A stretch of DNA of 64,000 bases from Euborellia annulipes (GCA_023213315.1 JAKCPI010009480.1:310001-374000), one strand, 5' to 3'; shown: positions 32,495 to 54,926, numbered from the stretch's first letter. Notes: generated by a model from the letters alone, not told the origin. Numbers and translations: made by a program.

Positions 32495-34310
32495 CATTTA
32501 CTTTAGATTTTTCTCAGATATATATATATATTGAATATTTTTCCTGCAAATTATGTGGCATATTTAGTGTTTTTTACTGCATAAAAATCCGGGCTTTAGT
32601 TATAGCTCAATATTTCACCTTTATAAGCAAATATGTCGAAGCAAATATGATAAAAGATAAGAAAATATAGAAAACGGAGAGAGAGAGCTGTGAATGATGA
32701 GGCGTGGCTTTTTTTCTTCTCATTCAATTCTTCAAAGGAATTCAGTCTACAATGTGTAGATAATGTATCACGCATTGGTGTCACTTTCTGAAGCGTGCCT
32801 TGATGAATACGTAGCGTAGCCGTGTGTTCATTTTGGATGCGTGAATGGCATTGGGTTACACGTTTTACGCTCGCGTCCCCCGCGGCTTGAGCTTTATTGC
32901 GCGCCCAAAAGCACGTTCGATCCCTCAACCTCCCCCAAACAACCAAAAAAAAAAAAAAAAAAAGAATAGCTCTCACCTTGGTATAAGAGAGATGAATTAC
33001 AAGCTTTGTGAAACTCTTTTTTTTTCAGGAGATTCCGCCCCTTTCAAATTACCTATCGATTTTTATATTTTTTTCACACGTCAATTTCTTTGGTAAATGT
33101 ATATACCTCTACCCCTAAGTTGTTTTGGAATGTAGGGGAAGGTATGTGAAGTTAAAATACTCAATGCAAAATTTTCTCATGGTTAGTGGGCGGTTAAGCG
33201 GCGGTTCCAAAAGTACTTGGTATTGCAAGAAAAATATCAAGTATTTACTTAATTGTGACCAAGAATTCACGAATGACATGCATCCCTTAAATAGGCAGCT
33301 GCTCAACGCACGTGGCCGGATGACTGATCCCACTTCTTAAATCTAGATTTTTGACTTGTCAAACAACTAAACTAAATTCTTTAGCATCATTTTTCAAGTA
33401 TGTAATCAAGGAAACAGATTCTTAGTTAGAATTATCCAAGATAATCCCTTACTCACAACCTCAAAGAAAATTTTGTGATTTAATTTTTTGAGGGAGATAT
33501 CATAAAAGTAAAGCTAAACTTAGCTCGGACAACTCATAGTCACCATCCACGGAGTCACTATAGAAAACAATTTTTTTTTTTAATTATTAGTCGGTAAAAA
33601 AATGTTCCCAAAATGTATAATTTATAGATATTGCCTATTTATTACAAAATATGAATCTGAAATTTCTATTTAATTATTCATCAGCACGTTTTTAAATGAT
33701 TAATTGAAATTTATTTATTGAAAATAATCTATACATATAATCCTATGTTGGAGAATGCAATCGTACATATCTTAAAATGGAAATGTGATTTGGTGCCTTG
33801 AAAAAAGGACGGACCTGGAATTTAGAATGATCCTTATTAATATGTAGAATAAATCTAGCCTTTAGAATTTATTTCTGGCGACATACATAAATGTTATACC
33901 AAAATGGAGGAAATCAAAATCTAAAAATTTTTTGTTTTATTTAGATTTTGACAAAATTAGACTAGAAGGACAAACATAATTTTTTTTTTCATAATACGCA
34001 TTTTAAAGATATATTGCTTTTTCTTTAAATTGTACTTTAGGAAAAGCCCAATCCCTTTATGTCTTTGAAAAGAAAGGTGACTAACCTCCCTTTCCGGTTC
34101 AGTGAAGATCCTACAACTTCTTTTCTTTACTTTTTAAGTCTTTTTGTTAAAAAAGAATTACCAATATATGCCTCTAAATTATATTATAATTCCTCTCAGG
34201 GCATTGTTTAACGGGTGTAATTAATACTTCCCAGTGATTTTTAATTAAAATTGAAAATCGTAAATCCCTTCATTCTTGGTAATGGACTTATTTTATAAAT
34301 ACCTATCTGT
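32495..34310. other. spacer, GC-richer at 32690-32940
   Basis: The patch holds TACACGTTTTACGCTCGCGT and GCGCGCCC. Frames across it are low in support. No gene recognised. Confidence 0.45.
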
Positions 34311-34313
34311 TTG

Positions 34314-34553
34314 CTCAGGGGCCCACATCTTGTGGGTACGTGGATGGCGACCACGAGCTACCCGAGCTGGGGCAGGCAGTCCTTCAGTTCTTTAAATGTC
34401 TGTCTCTTCCTTCCTCTTTTCAACGGGAGGAAAGGCGTCAGACCGTGCGATGGGCCGGCCTGTCCTATTTCTTCCGGTCGTAAAAAAGTATGATAGGGTT
34501 GGAGAGAAAGAGGTCCGCTCGCTGGACAAGGCGAGGAGAGAAGAAGAAGAAGA
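34314..34553 (+). repeat. short interspersed repeat E (GGGGCCCACATCTTG), GAA tail
   Basis: It starts TCAGGGGCCCACATCTTGTG, contains GGATGGCGACCACGAGCTAC and GGCGTCAGACCGTGCGATGG, and ends in (GAA)n. Other copies: 41851-42077 (minus), 45971-46173, and a diverged one near 3610-3700. The frames are similar between copies but broken, so a retroposon or LINE 3' end is more likely than a gene. Confidence 0.75.
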
Positions 34554-34559
34554 TACCTA

Positions 34560-36660
34560 TCTGGAAATAGGATAAAAGGAAAAAAAAATTAATTAGAAAT
34601 TTTCATTATTTTTCATTTTGCAGATTTTATATTTATAATTAATTCATTCATTTTTTGATAAGACAGTTATAACCCAATGCTTTTTTACTATGGAAGAATT
34701 CTGGATCTTCAAAAGATTTTTTTGAGCCTCTTTAAATGAAGATTTTGAGGCCGAATATTTTTCGAGGACTTACTTACTCTCACATTACTTTTATAGATAA
34801 AGTCTCTTCCAACAATAAAAATTATAATAAACCATTCAAATTTTCAAATTTGGAGTTTTATTGTATTTTAATGAGGTCAAACCCCTCAAATAAAGACAAA
34901 TAAGCACTTGAATAGATCTATTCTTGTTCTGTTTCAAATCAAATACAATTCCAGCGGGAAGTTGACAAAACAGAGTTGGGACAGTTGAACACAATATTAT
35001 ATGGTATATAAATATTTATTATTAAAAATTGATACTGTAAGACGAATGGGAGGTAGGAGGGAAAAAATTAATTGTAAGACCGCCGCGGCAGCCGAGCTCT
35101 TTATTAATATGTGCCCTCAGAAGCCCGGATCCCGGAGAGCTCTGATTATAAGAGCGAGACCTTCTGGTTTCAAATGTCATTCTTTGTCTGCAGCAATCTC
35201 TGCCTTCCATAATAATAATATTAAAAATAATTTAATTTAAGAATCTTCCACGGTTGCTGTTATTTATTAAAATTTTATTCCTTTCTAACAAATAAATTAT
35301 CTTTAACGATCCTTGCAATTAGTCCATCCTCCTTCTATATTTTTCTTTTTTCAAGATAAAAGAAATTAACTATTTTTTCATAAAGAATAATGAAATTTTC
35401 ATTTAACAATTTACTCTATCTAACTCATCTCATGTTTCAGGGTTTTCGGAACATTCTCAGATCTGATAGATAGTCATTATAAGGTGGATTACAGAACATT
35501 ATATTATACAACTAATATACGTATGAGATCAGACATTCAATAGCTGCATTTCTCATTTATTTATTCGCCCTCTTCAATATTACAGCTTTATCGGTATAAG
35601 CTTATCTACATATATTCGTAACTTTTTTCTTGGTTGTGAATTTTAATAATGGCAATGTTATTTTATTAAGAGTTTCATTTGAAAAGTTACTTAAATTAGT
35701 TTGCCGTTTTTTGGCCGTTCCTTTTGCTTCACCTTAATCACTCATTTTTTTTTTTAAATTAATTATTAATAACGTTAATTTACGTGCCGATGCATAAGAA
35801 AAGATACAAAACATGCATGTCAAAGAATATTATTATCTCTACAGATTAAATTAAAAATCCAGGACCGAAGAGTGGTTAGTCAAATGAATTGATTACAGAA
35901 ATGAAAAAGTTATCAAATTTTCTCAAACATGACACATAACACATTTGAGAGGGGGGGGGGGATTTTTCTTTACATTTAAGCCTTTTTGCAAATTAAAGAA
36001 AAAATTACTTAAACCATAATAATATAATTTTTATATTAGTTATTTATTAAATAAATGAAAATCTTATTTAGTGGGGGAAGTTGGCAAATAGGGGTGAAAG
36101 AAAGGGGCGTGGTTACGTATTTGGTGCAGGTGGGTGTCCTGAACAACAACAACATCAACAACAACACTCAACCTTTTTAAAAAGGAAGAAGACATCATCT
36201 TTTACAACCTTAAAAGAAAATTTTCCCAATTCCCACGCGAATTCCATTAAAAAGAGGATGCAACTGTACCTGCAAGTTTAGTTCAAAATGGCTCTCTTAC
36301 GTGTTGGTATAAAAGTTGAAAATCGTCTGTTTTCTCAGAAAGTAGACTATGAGTCTATGCCCGTGCCTGTATTGGATGTTTCTAAATGGCTCCAATTCTC
36401 AAAACCTAAACAAAACTCATTAAAAGGAGTAATGGTTAGTCTGTGATTTTATTTATAATTTTACTAGTTATTTTTTAAAGCATGTTAAATAAACTTAAAA
36501 TTTTTTTACCTACCGTCTTCGAAATTTTGACTTTTCAATGTGTTATTTAGCTATGTAATTTGATCAACAGTTTTTTTAGTCTGTATGTCATACATATAAC
36601 TGGAAAAATATCGATTGAATATTGAAATAATGACAAATTTAAGATAAAAAGTCTCAAAAA
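34560..36660. other. AT-rich spacer
   Basis: A CAA-rich open stretch (EQQQHQQQHSTF) at 36140-36180 and a GC-richer patch at 35080-35200 were examined; neither can be tied to a gene. Confidence 0.45.
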
Positions 36661-36674
36661 AGAAGTGACACTAT

Positions 36675-36923
36675 CGAGGGGCGTCATTTGGGGGGGGGGG
36701 CATTTGTCGCCCAAGGGCTCTGATCTTTGTAAAATTTTTATATTGTTCTAAATAAAATAATTCAAAAAATATCTTCAGGTATATAAACTGTCAAAAATTA
36801 ATTAAATTAAATATCTTTTAGCTAAATTTGAAATACCTATTTGTAAGTAAATTTCCTGTAAAGTTAGAAAAAAGTTTGCCCCCCCCCCCCCCTCCCTAAG
36901 AAAAAATAAAAATGACGCCACTG
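36675..36923. mobile_element. degraded hAT MITE (GGCGTCATTT family)
   Basis: Left end GAGGGGCGTCATTTG, right end AAATGACGCCACTG, with internal G11 and C15 tracts. Flanks agree at only 6 of 8 positions. It is a relative of the 75-bp element at 44070. Confidence 0.55.
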
Positions 36924-36929
36924 ACTTTA

Positions 36930-37460
36930 TCCATATCTGATATGGGACAATAAATTTGATCTGAAACGTTTCAATATTCACTATTGCATCCAAAATCTTT
37001 ATTTTTGGCTGCTCCTCCCTTTCTCTCTTCTTTATCATTTTCTTTTTTCATTGTAGAGATAATTTTCGGATTTATAATTCACTTTGAATTTTACATTAGT
37101 AAATTTTAATACACAACGGCCAACAATATGTGATCAATTAAATAGAGAATTTTATATGCAAGAGAAACAATTGGGAAATCAAATCGCTTGTGAAATAGGC
37201 TTTCTTTTCTAAGACATATCACTTGGTTTTTTTTTAAGTCTTCGGCATCTAAGGCCATAGAGTCTATAGATATAAACAATTTCTAATAATTTTTATTCAC
37301 GATAAATATCCAGGTAGCATTTGGTAGTGAATTGATTTTATATAAATGTTCATCGAGCTAACTGTTATTAGAACCAACACTCCTTGACTCTATGTATTAT
37401 ATTTTTATTTATTTTTTGAGAATTCGCTGATTACCGCTCGTCTTTGAGAAATAAGTAGTG
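36930..37460. other. AT-rich spacer
   Basis: Nothing recognised. Confidence 0.5.
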
Positions 37461-37463
37461 GCT

Positions 37464-38042
37464 TTTTACTTTCTCTTACCTATATATGTGGGTATATATA
37501 GAGAGAAAATATTGGATTCATGTCAAAAATTCGATGTCGAGATTTTGATGGAAATACACGTTTTGAGGTCCCCTGAATCCAAAAAAGTGGTTTTCGCAAC
37601 ATTGTCTGTCTGCGCGTCTTTGAACAAAATATCTCAAGAACGAAAAGAGCTAGGAGATTGAAGTTAGATACCCCCTGGGACGTAATATGAAGCTTTTGAA
37701 CAAAATCGGCCAAAGAGTACTAGTACTTTACTGAGGTACTTTTTCAGTTTTTTTCGATTTTCTCAAAATTCGCTTTAACGATTTTGATTAAAATTCATAA
37801 ATCAATTATTTTTTAGATTCTCTTTAAATTGTATATTCTATTGTTTGAAGTACACTTTACTCTTGTACTTCATAGGAAAAAGGGAGGACAAATGTAGCAA
37901 AATATAAATATGTTTATAAATTGTATATCTTAAATTCTAATATATTGGTGGAACTAAATATATCTCGACACAAAAAATCTCGTGTGACAAGATTTTGGTA
38001 AGAGAAATTTGTGTTCTGTGCGACCAGTCACACCAGATTTTT
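37464..38042 (-). repeat. Repeat A, nearly full-length copy
   Basis: TTTTTACTTTCTCTTACC to GACCAGTCACACCAGATTTTT. The X-box-like segment and part of the hairpin are deleted. Confidence 0.82.
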
Positions 38043-39768
38043 AGATTAAGATTATTATTTAGAATTTTGCGTAAGAACTTTGCAGAATGAATATCATTTA
38101 CTCCTCCCCATAGAGCAGCGTTTTCCAAACTGTGAGGCGCGCCCGGGGGGGGGGGGGAGGGGGAGGCGCGAATATTGGCCACCAAGATCAATTTTCCAAA
38201 TGATTGCTAGTTTTATAAATAAAATAATAAAATAATTTAGAAAATTCTTGGACGGAGTTTTTAATTTAGTATTAAAAATTTTTGTTTTTGAATTATTTTA
38301 TTAAATGTGTGTGTGTTTGTGGGGGGGGGGGGGCGTCATACGATTAAATATTTTTAAGGGAGGGTTGTAACATAAAGTTTGAAAACCACCTGGCCCTAAG
38401 TAAGACTCATACTAGGAAATTATACTATGTGTAAAACCCAAAGGCGGATCCAGGGAAGTTTCTCAGGGTTTTAATTTTTTTCTGACTAGTCGCGAAGCTC
38501 GCTGAAGGCGATAGCATTGTTAATTATTTTATTTATTAGGATTGGATAAGGGGTTGAAAAATTGAAAAAAAAAAATGTTTTTAAAATTTTTTTTTAGCTA
38601 AATCGAAGCCAAATAAATAGGAAACATTCAAAAAATAGCGTTTATTATTATTTTATTATATTAAGGGTTGATTAGGAGGGATGAAGGGTTGATTATTTAA
38701 GAAAGGCCTTGGAATATTCCAAATCACTTGTTGACATTCTTTTTCAGCTCTAAATATAGTTAGATAAGAGCAAAAGGTATTTTTTTACTTTTAATAAAAA
38801 GGGAATTGTTATTTTCATCTGTTTTATTCCTATACATAAGAGAGAGACAAGTCTATCTCTCGTTCAGTCGAGTGCGCGGCCTGCCGGCAGGCGCTGTTCT
38901 TTTTTTGTGTTTAAAGTGAATCAAAGTGAATAATTAATATAGTGTAACCCACCCTGACCACTCCGTCAGCCAACACACCCTCTTGAGAGTCTTATTAAAG
39001 GTAATTATTATGCATTTTATCGTTGAAAAGAAACATATAATTTGATTGCGAAAAACGATTCTTTTGAATATGAAATTAAATATTTTGTATTTCACTAAGG
39101 GTAGAGGGAGAATATAAGCTGTTGAAAGGGGGAGGGGGAGTGTACGTGTCATTGAAAAAAAATTAGTTTTTTATTTTTTATCTTAAGTCACCATTATTTA
39201 CCATTATATAGGTACTTTCTATATGGCCTATATTTTTGTTAATCAAATTTCCTTAATATACTTTTACACAGGGGTGGATTAAGGGTTGAAAATTAAAATA
39301 AAATAAAAATTAAAATAATTATTTATAAATGTATTCAAATTATTTTGAGAGTAATTTCGCGGTGAAGGCTCGCATTTCCTTAAAGAGGGGGTTATGCCCC
39401 ATCCCCTATAATGCGCAGGGATATTAATGTTTTTTAATATTTTACTAAAAATTAAGTGCATTCCGTTTGAGTTAAAATTTATATTCACTATTTATCAAAT
39501 AGGATATTGGGGTAGAAACATTTTAATGTCATTCTAAAATTTATTATTACTGGGGCGGAATTAATTTTTGAAGATATCGAAACTCTCATAAAGAGATAGT
39601 AATAACACTGGGTAACTTAGGAACCCATCGAATCCCGTGCAGAATTTTGTAGGGATTTTTTTTATTAGGTAGAAAAGTAAGAAATGATTAGTCCACTTAG
39701 AATTTTACTGGGGTGAGTTACCGCATCTTTTTGTATAAAGAACTAATCTCAATTCGGATTTGAATTTT

Positions 39769-40040
39769 TACTTCCTCTTACCTATATGTATAAGTTAATA
39801 TACATATATATAGAGAGAAAGTTTTGGATTCATGTCGAAAATTCGATGTCGAGACTTTAATGGATATACACGTTTTGAGGCCCCCTGAATCCAAAAAAGT
39901 GGTTTTCCCGACATGTTCTGTCTGTGTGTCTGTTTGGATTCAATTTAAAGCATGAATGAATTGAGCTAGGAGGTTGAAATTTTATATTTAAGTTAGTCAC
40001 CCCCTCCCCCCTAGAGCGTGAAAATAAGATTTGAAAAAAA
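39769..40040 (-). repeat. Repeat A fragment in compound hAT copy 2
   Basis: Collinear with 12499-12770. It starts TTTACTTCCTCTTACC and breaks at the same place as in copy 1, next to the foldback. Confidence 0.75.
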
Positions 40041-40050
40041 TATTTTCCTT

Positions 40051-40259
40051 CAGGAATGAAAGTTGGATAAAACGAAGCCAGAATGTTTGCTTTAAAAATA
40101 TATTTTAACAGCTGACGTTTCGGCTTTGGTCAAAGCCTTCCTCGGAGCTGTTAGTGGTCATCCGAGGATGACTTTGACCAAGGCCGAAAAGTAAGCTGTT
40201 AAAATATATTTTTAAAGAAAACATTCTGGTTGCGTTTTCTTCTAACTTTCATTCCTGAT
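40051..40259. repeat. foldback in compound hAT copy 2 cargo
   Basis: Same inverted structure as 12785-12989, with the centre GAGCTGTTAGTGGTCATC. Presence in both compound copies shows that it was in the cargo before amplification. Confidence 0.7.
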
Positions 40260-40559
40260 ACAAATTCCACCAGCCATAAAATACCCTTATACCAGTGTTT
40301 CCCAAATTGTGAGGCGCGGACTATTCTAAGGGAGGCGCGAATATTGGCCACCAGGACCAATTTTCCAAATTATTGGTAGTTTTTAATAAAAATAAATAAA
40401 AAAAATATTTTTATATAAATTTATATTTTTTAGCATTAAAAATTTTTGTTTTTGTATTATTTTATAAAATGGGAGGGGGGGGGGAGGCGTCATAAGATTA
40501 AATATTTTTAAGGGAGGCGTGGTAACATAAAGTTTGGAAACCACTGCCATAGAGTAACA

Positions 40560-41845
40560 AATCGCGCACTTGACAAGATGTATGCTGCTTCTAAAATGGA
40601 AAACCTTGATATATGAAGGTTGAAAGATATTTTAATAGAATAAAATATTTAGTTGGTTGACAGACTTTCATTTATATTAAAAATGAATAAAGACGGAGAG
40701 AAATTGGAATTTTATAGATATTATAGATAGCAGATAATTCTCTCTTACCTCTGAAAAGAAATCTGGGATATGAATGGAGAGTTCATTGAAAAACCACAAC
40801 ACGCCTTGCTTCCAACATCTACATTTATAAATATAAACAGAGATGCTGATTCTATTTCGTGATTTCGATTTCACTCCAAAGAAATGAAATATATTTCCTT
40901 TTAAAATTAAAAAATAAATAAATAAAAGGATCGAGATAGGAAAGTCGAGGCAAGCAGGAGAGAATAAAGGTAGTGTGTGTGTATGATCGTGTTCGTGTGC
41001 GTGCATGCTCACACAATGGTGAGCGGTCAGAGCGTGCTGTGGCAACTCATTAACCATTAATACAAACCCCAACAAAAAAAAAAATAATAATTCCTTTTGG
41101 ACGGAACAAAACAGAGAAGAACAAAAAAAAAAAGCAAAAATACTAATAGGCTATAAATGGGGGCAAATTTATTTAAATACAAAATGATGGAAGTCGTTCA
41201 CTGCGAGACGAGAAAATTTCATATTAGAAATGCAAATTTATTTTCTTTGTTCCTCATAAGTTAAACCCGTATTCAGGGCCGGAGCCAGGCAATTGCGTTT
41301 AAAATTTTAACACTATAGGTTAAATTAAAGATCCTATTATATTTTAATTATTTTTTGAGAATTAATTTAGGAGATGGCGGGAATTTGAACCATTAGCTAG
41401 TGCTAAGAAATAAATAATGGTATTGGAAATTTTACCCTAAATTTGTTTTTTAAATTTTTTGGTATTTAAAAAATTTTTTAATATTTATAAATAATTAAAT
41501 AAGCTTATATATTGAAACATGAGATTTCATTATAAACTTCCACCTGTGGAAAAGGCGGGTGTCGGACCAGATGTCCGGTGGTCTAAAAGGGACCTGTAAA
41601 TTACTTAATCTGTTACTAACTGTTACACATGGAAACATATCTCAACTTAAATGGAAAAGTGACACAACTCAAAAAGTCTCTTATTTACGTATTTCGACAT
41701 CATATGTGTCATCATCGGAAGTGAATTACATACGAAATACGTATAAAGTGTTAATGTTAAATAAATAAATCATTGAAACAAAAAACCTTGTGTATCATAC
41801 TTTAATTTAATTCTCCTATTAAAACATAATGTTTCAACTAGAGTC
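40560..41845. other. spacer with weak 132-codon minus-strand frame
   Basis: A minus-strand frame at 40677-41075 has no recognised similarity and a GT-repeat-derived His/Thr stretch. A degraded GATGATGACACA...TGTCGAAAT motif lies at 41690-41725. No gene is called. Confidence 0.4.
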
Positions 41846-41850
41846 AACTG

Positions 41851-42077
41851 TTCTTCTTCTTCTTTCCTCGCCTGATTATTCCCGGGGTGCGGGGTCGGCG
41901 GTTCATGAGTTTTTCTACGACCGGGAAGGAATAGAATAGGCCGACCCGTCGCACGGTCTGACGCCTGTTGAAAAGAGGAAGGAAGAGACTGACATGCAAA
42001 GAATAGAAGGACCGCCAGTCCCAGCTCGGGTAGCTCGTGGTCGCCATCCACGTACCCTCAAGATGTGGGCCCCTGAG
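41851..42077 (-). repeat. short interspersed repeat E, minus copy
   Basis: Reverse complement of 34314-34553 with tail TTCTTCTTCTTC. The last part (GAACCGCCGACCCCGCACCC) is also found near 61660, linking repeat E to that exon-like segment. Confidence 0.75.
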
Positions 42078-42484
42078 CAAAATATAGTATATAGGTCTAT
42101 ATGTTTTTAATAGACAAAAAATTTTCTGTTACCAGTTTAAAATTAATTAATTAATTTTTTTTATCTTTCGCCCTAGGGATGAGTAGTTAAGGTAATTTAT
42201 CATTCAAATATACTGAATAGGAAGTTTCGGAGAGGGCTCCGACTGTTGCCTAAAAACGGTAAGTAAATAAAATTATATTGGAATAAAATTATAATAAATA
42301 TATTTATCCAAAAATGATTTTTTCTAAGATGAATTATCCAGTTAATTAATTAGTAGACAATTAAGAAATAAAGATTGTAATTTAGAAAGAGGCTGCTTCT
42401 AAACAAGAGTAAAACGTTATCAAGTGTGCACTGTCTTGTTTCTAAATTTTTCTTCGATCAAGTTGCAGAAATCGACTTTCTTAT

Positions 42485-51849
<9,365 letters not shown>

Positions 51850-52985
51850 TATAAATTTATATTAATGACCGAATTAATCTACCATTTTCAAATGTTTAAT
51901 TACTCTTATGCATAATAAATTCAACTTTCTTCAAATGTTAAAATTTTAGAAAGCCACAGAAAATTGTTTTCTGCCGATTAATGCAGTTGATGTCTTTATC
52001 CAAAAAGATCAAAATTTATTTTTAACTCATATTACAGGGTTAGGAAGACTGAGATATTTGTAAATAAAAAAAAAAATTGATATAATTTTGGATAAAGAAA
52101 TCAATTTGTTCCATTCCGGCTTATTATCATTGATCAGGTGGCTTTTCCTCTTCGTCTAGGCTAATATTTCTATTTAAATAAATTTGTTTTTTCAACTTAT
52201 TTAGGCTTAAGAGTGAAATATTTATATTTTTTTTTTATTTATCATATCTAAAAAAAAGGGATATCTCAAAGAAGGCCAGTAATTAGCCAAAAAGTCTTTT
52301 GATCTCAGAGATATTTCTAGATAAATTTAATATAACAGTGCATTAGCGAATTAGATTATTTTAAATAAAATTAGACGTTATCATCTATCTATTTATAATT
52401 TCCTTAGTGTTGCTTTAACGATAGTATCAAGTGATACTAGAATAAAAAAAAAAATAAGAGGATTAAATCACAAGTGATAAAGAAAAATCTGAAATGATGT
52501 CTAGACTTTCTTAATAATCAAATACCCGACGATAATTTATTTATCGTAAAATTGCATTTATACATATTTTTTAATTTGTAGAGAAAATTGTTTCCATTTA
52601 ATTGATTTAAAAAAAAAGTCTATTATTTTTCTTTTTTGCCTGTGATTAAGCTTATATCATCTGTGATAGTACATTCGATAAAAAAAATTATCCAAGTTTT
52701 CTTTAAATAAATAATTAAAATGTGATTATAGGCTTTTAATTTGTAACAGTAGTTAGAATCGACTGCCTGCTTCAGCTTCGCCATATTGTAATTGTAAAAT
52801 GAGGCTGGATATACCATATTCTCATTTTATAATAATCCAGCCATCAAGAAACAATTAATTTTAATGGTGAAGATTTTAAAGAAATCAAGAATATTATTTT
52901 TTGGATGAATGTACCGCAAACGTATAACTGCTATCTCAACGTTAATAATTTTCTTTGAGAAAGTTTAATACTAGTCAATATTTAA
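51850..52985 (+). other. sim 3'UTR and downstream spacer
   Basis: AT-rich, with two AATAAA signals in the first 220 bp. The transcript end is not determined. Confidence 0.5.
51914..51919 (+). terminator. candidate sim polyadenylation signal
   Basis: AATAAA lies 65 bp after the sim stop codon. A second AATAAA is at 52063-52068 followed by an A-run. Which one is used cannot be decided from sequence. Confidence 0.4.
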
Positions 52986-53001
52986 ATAAACTAAATTCTT
53001 T

Positions 53002-53466
53002 AGATTACAATTAAGACTTTTGCTGGATCATATACATATAGAAGGAACCGGAGAATAAAGCCAGCCGCTAGTGGACGCCTCTCACATCAATTTAATTTGT
53101 AAATATTTCGACCGGCATCACGCCTGGTCATCATCAGTACAAAAAAAATGATTTTTCGGAGGGAATTTCTAAGAAATTATTTTTAACATATTGGTTGACA
53201 CGGGCCCTCCGAAAAATCATTTTTTTTTGTACTGATGATGACCAGGCGTGATGCCGATATGTTAAAAATAATTTCCAAGAAATAACATATTGGTTGACAC
53301 AGGCCCTCCGAAAAATCATTTTTTTTTGTACTGATGATGACCAGGCGTGATGCCGGTCGAAATATTTACAAATTAAATTGATGTGAGAGGCGTCCACTAG
53401 CGGCTGGCTTTATTCTCGGGTTCCTTCTATATGTATATGATCCAGCAAAAGTCTTAATTGTAATCT
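53002..53466. mobile_element. foldback element with hammerhead-like motif
   Basis: Arms of about 150 bp (53002-53155 and 53315-53466) around a tandemly duplicated ~100-bp centre. The arms contain CTGATGATGACC...GGTCGAAAT. A 16-bp direct repeat ATAAACTAAATTCTTT flanks it at 52986-53001 and 53493-53508, with a 26-bp one-sided extension at the right. It lies downstream of sim. Confidence 0.65.
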
Positions 53467-53619
53467 AAACGTCCAATACCTCGGAGATATGGATAAACTA
53501 AATTCTTTTTAGGATCTGGTTTTAAGAAATGGGTTTCTAGCCTCTCTATGAATGATTTAAATCATTCATTCACTCTCTGTTTTTTTTTTTTTACCTTTTT
53601 TGCATATACACGAAATTTT

Positions 53620-53815
53620 TGCCGCTCCGCGGAACATTTCCCCTTTTGCGGAACCTTAGGTTTTTTTCTTTCAAAAATTTTTTTGCAGAGCTATATTTTT
53701 TCGCACTGCGGGGCCGATCAAAGATTTCGGACGTGACCGAGCCTGCTGTATATCGCTATATATGTATATGCATTTGAAGGATTTCGGGGGGGGGGGGGCG
53801 GGCCCCAAAATAACC
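53620..53815. mobile_element. fragment of the CAGGGGCGTATATA MITE family
   Basis: It holds CCGCTCCGCGGAAC, TTGCGGAACC, the TATATATGTATATG stretch and a G13 tract followed by GGGCCCC, all also in the intact element at 44983. Termini are not preserved. Confidence 0.45.
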
Positions 53816-53819
53816 AAAC

Positions 53820-54918
53820 GAGGATCAATTTATTGACAATGGCTTGTTCTGACGAAGGTCCTAAATTATGATCATAAGTTTTATTCACATTCGAGAATTT
53901 ATACTTTTATTTATAATTAATATTTAAGCTTTATTTTAAAATATTTTTTATAATTACGTTTATAGTAATATTTATAAATAGTAAATTTATTTATACGTAG
54001 GAACTCAATTTTTACTTTCTCTTTTTAATATTATATTTTTATTATTATTAAAAATAAAAAATTTATCTAGGCTATTATAATACATTGCAGCATTATTAAA
54101 CAAAGCTTTGAGCTCATTTAAATTGTTTTTATGGAAAATGGACAAACGGAGATCAATTTTTTTTTTTTTTTTTTATTATACAGAATCAGTAAATTGTGGC
54201 ATTCACCGTAAGAGCATAATCAATGTAGCCTATATAAATTAAAATATTGAGTAAACATTTGCAAAGGGTAGATGAAGGTCAACACTTAAAAATTAGTGTA
54301 TTAATATAAATAAATAAAAGAAAAAAAACTATATATAAAATAAATAATTAATTTTATACAAATGATATGAAGTATAACTATTTTATCCTATTTTCCTGTT
54401 TTTGTATGTTTTGTAACCAAAAAAACTTTTCTTAGATTTTAGTTGCCTATCTAATAGGCCTATGGGAGTGATAGGAATGAATAATTGGTAACTTGATAAG
54501 ATTTAAGCTTTTAGAACAGTCCTTTTTAACTAATCAACGTTGTATTTCAAATACATGATATGTTCAGTGCTGGATTTACGTAAGGAAAATAGATAAGAGA
54601 ATGACACGATTGTCGTCCGAAATGTCGACCAAAAGAATTTTAATAATTTTTTTTATTCCTGACTGCGCATCTATCTTTCTTTTCACGATCGCTCCATCCA
54701 TCCAAATGGAGCGATGTCACTCCAAAAACTGACCGTGAGTGGGGAAAAACAAATGGATGACGTAGAGTGATAGGATGAGTTGGATTTCCAATCAGATCAA
54801 AATCCAGTTTCGTCAAGCCATCCGTCCATCACTCCAACTGATCGTGAATGGGGAAACTCACATGGATCGACACCAAGCATTCGCGCCACTTAATCGTCAG
54901 TGTTAAAAACGTGGTCCA
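53820..54918. other. AT-rich spacer, partly palindromic at 54690-54880
   Basis: CCATCCATCCAAATGGAGCG and GACCGTGAGTGGGG recur in altered form near 55385-55440, so an older element may have been split by the MITE at 54927-55200. Confidence 0.4.
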
Positions 54919-54926
54919 ATTTTGAC

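Larger units (their letters stand above)
38116..40546 (+). mobile_element. compound hAT-type non-autonomous transposon, copy 2
   Basis: It begins CAGCGTTTTCCAAACTG and ends AGTTTGGAAACCACTG, flanked on both sides by an exact 8-bp duplication CCATAGAG (38108-38115 and 40547-40554). It consists of a full MITE (38116-38392), about 1.9 kb of cargo, and a second MITE (40293-40546). Cargo order matches copy 1. It codes for no transposase, so mobility would need one supplied in trans. Confidence 0.87.

Noticed and set aside
32596..32976. 126-codon minus-strand frame
   Set aside because: No family match; it begins beyond a T/A homopolymer and spans AT-rich spacer.
34311..34493. Protein-like similarity between frames at 34311, 41844 and 45927
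   Set aside because: The three regions are copies of one interspersed repeat with a GAA tail; frames shift between copies and no RT or endonuclease motif is present.
36081..36281. Gln/His-rich frame (EQQQHQQQH), possible exon
   Set aside because: A CAA microsatellite explains the Gln run; no credible start or matching splice sites.
40677..41075. 132-codon minus-strand frame
   Set aside because: No recognisable motif; the His/Thr part comes from a GT repeat and the rest is AT-rich hydrophobic sequence. No splice or promoter support.
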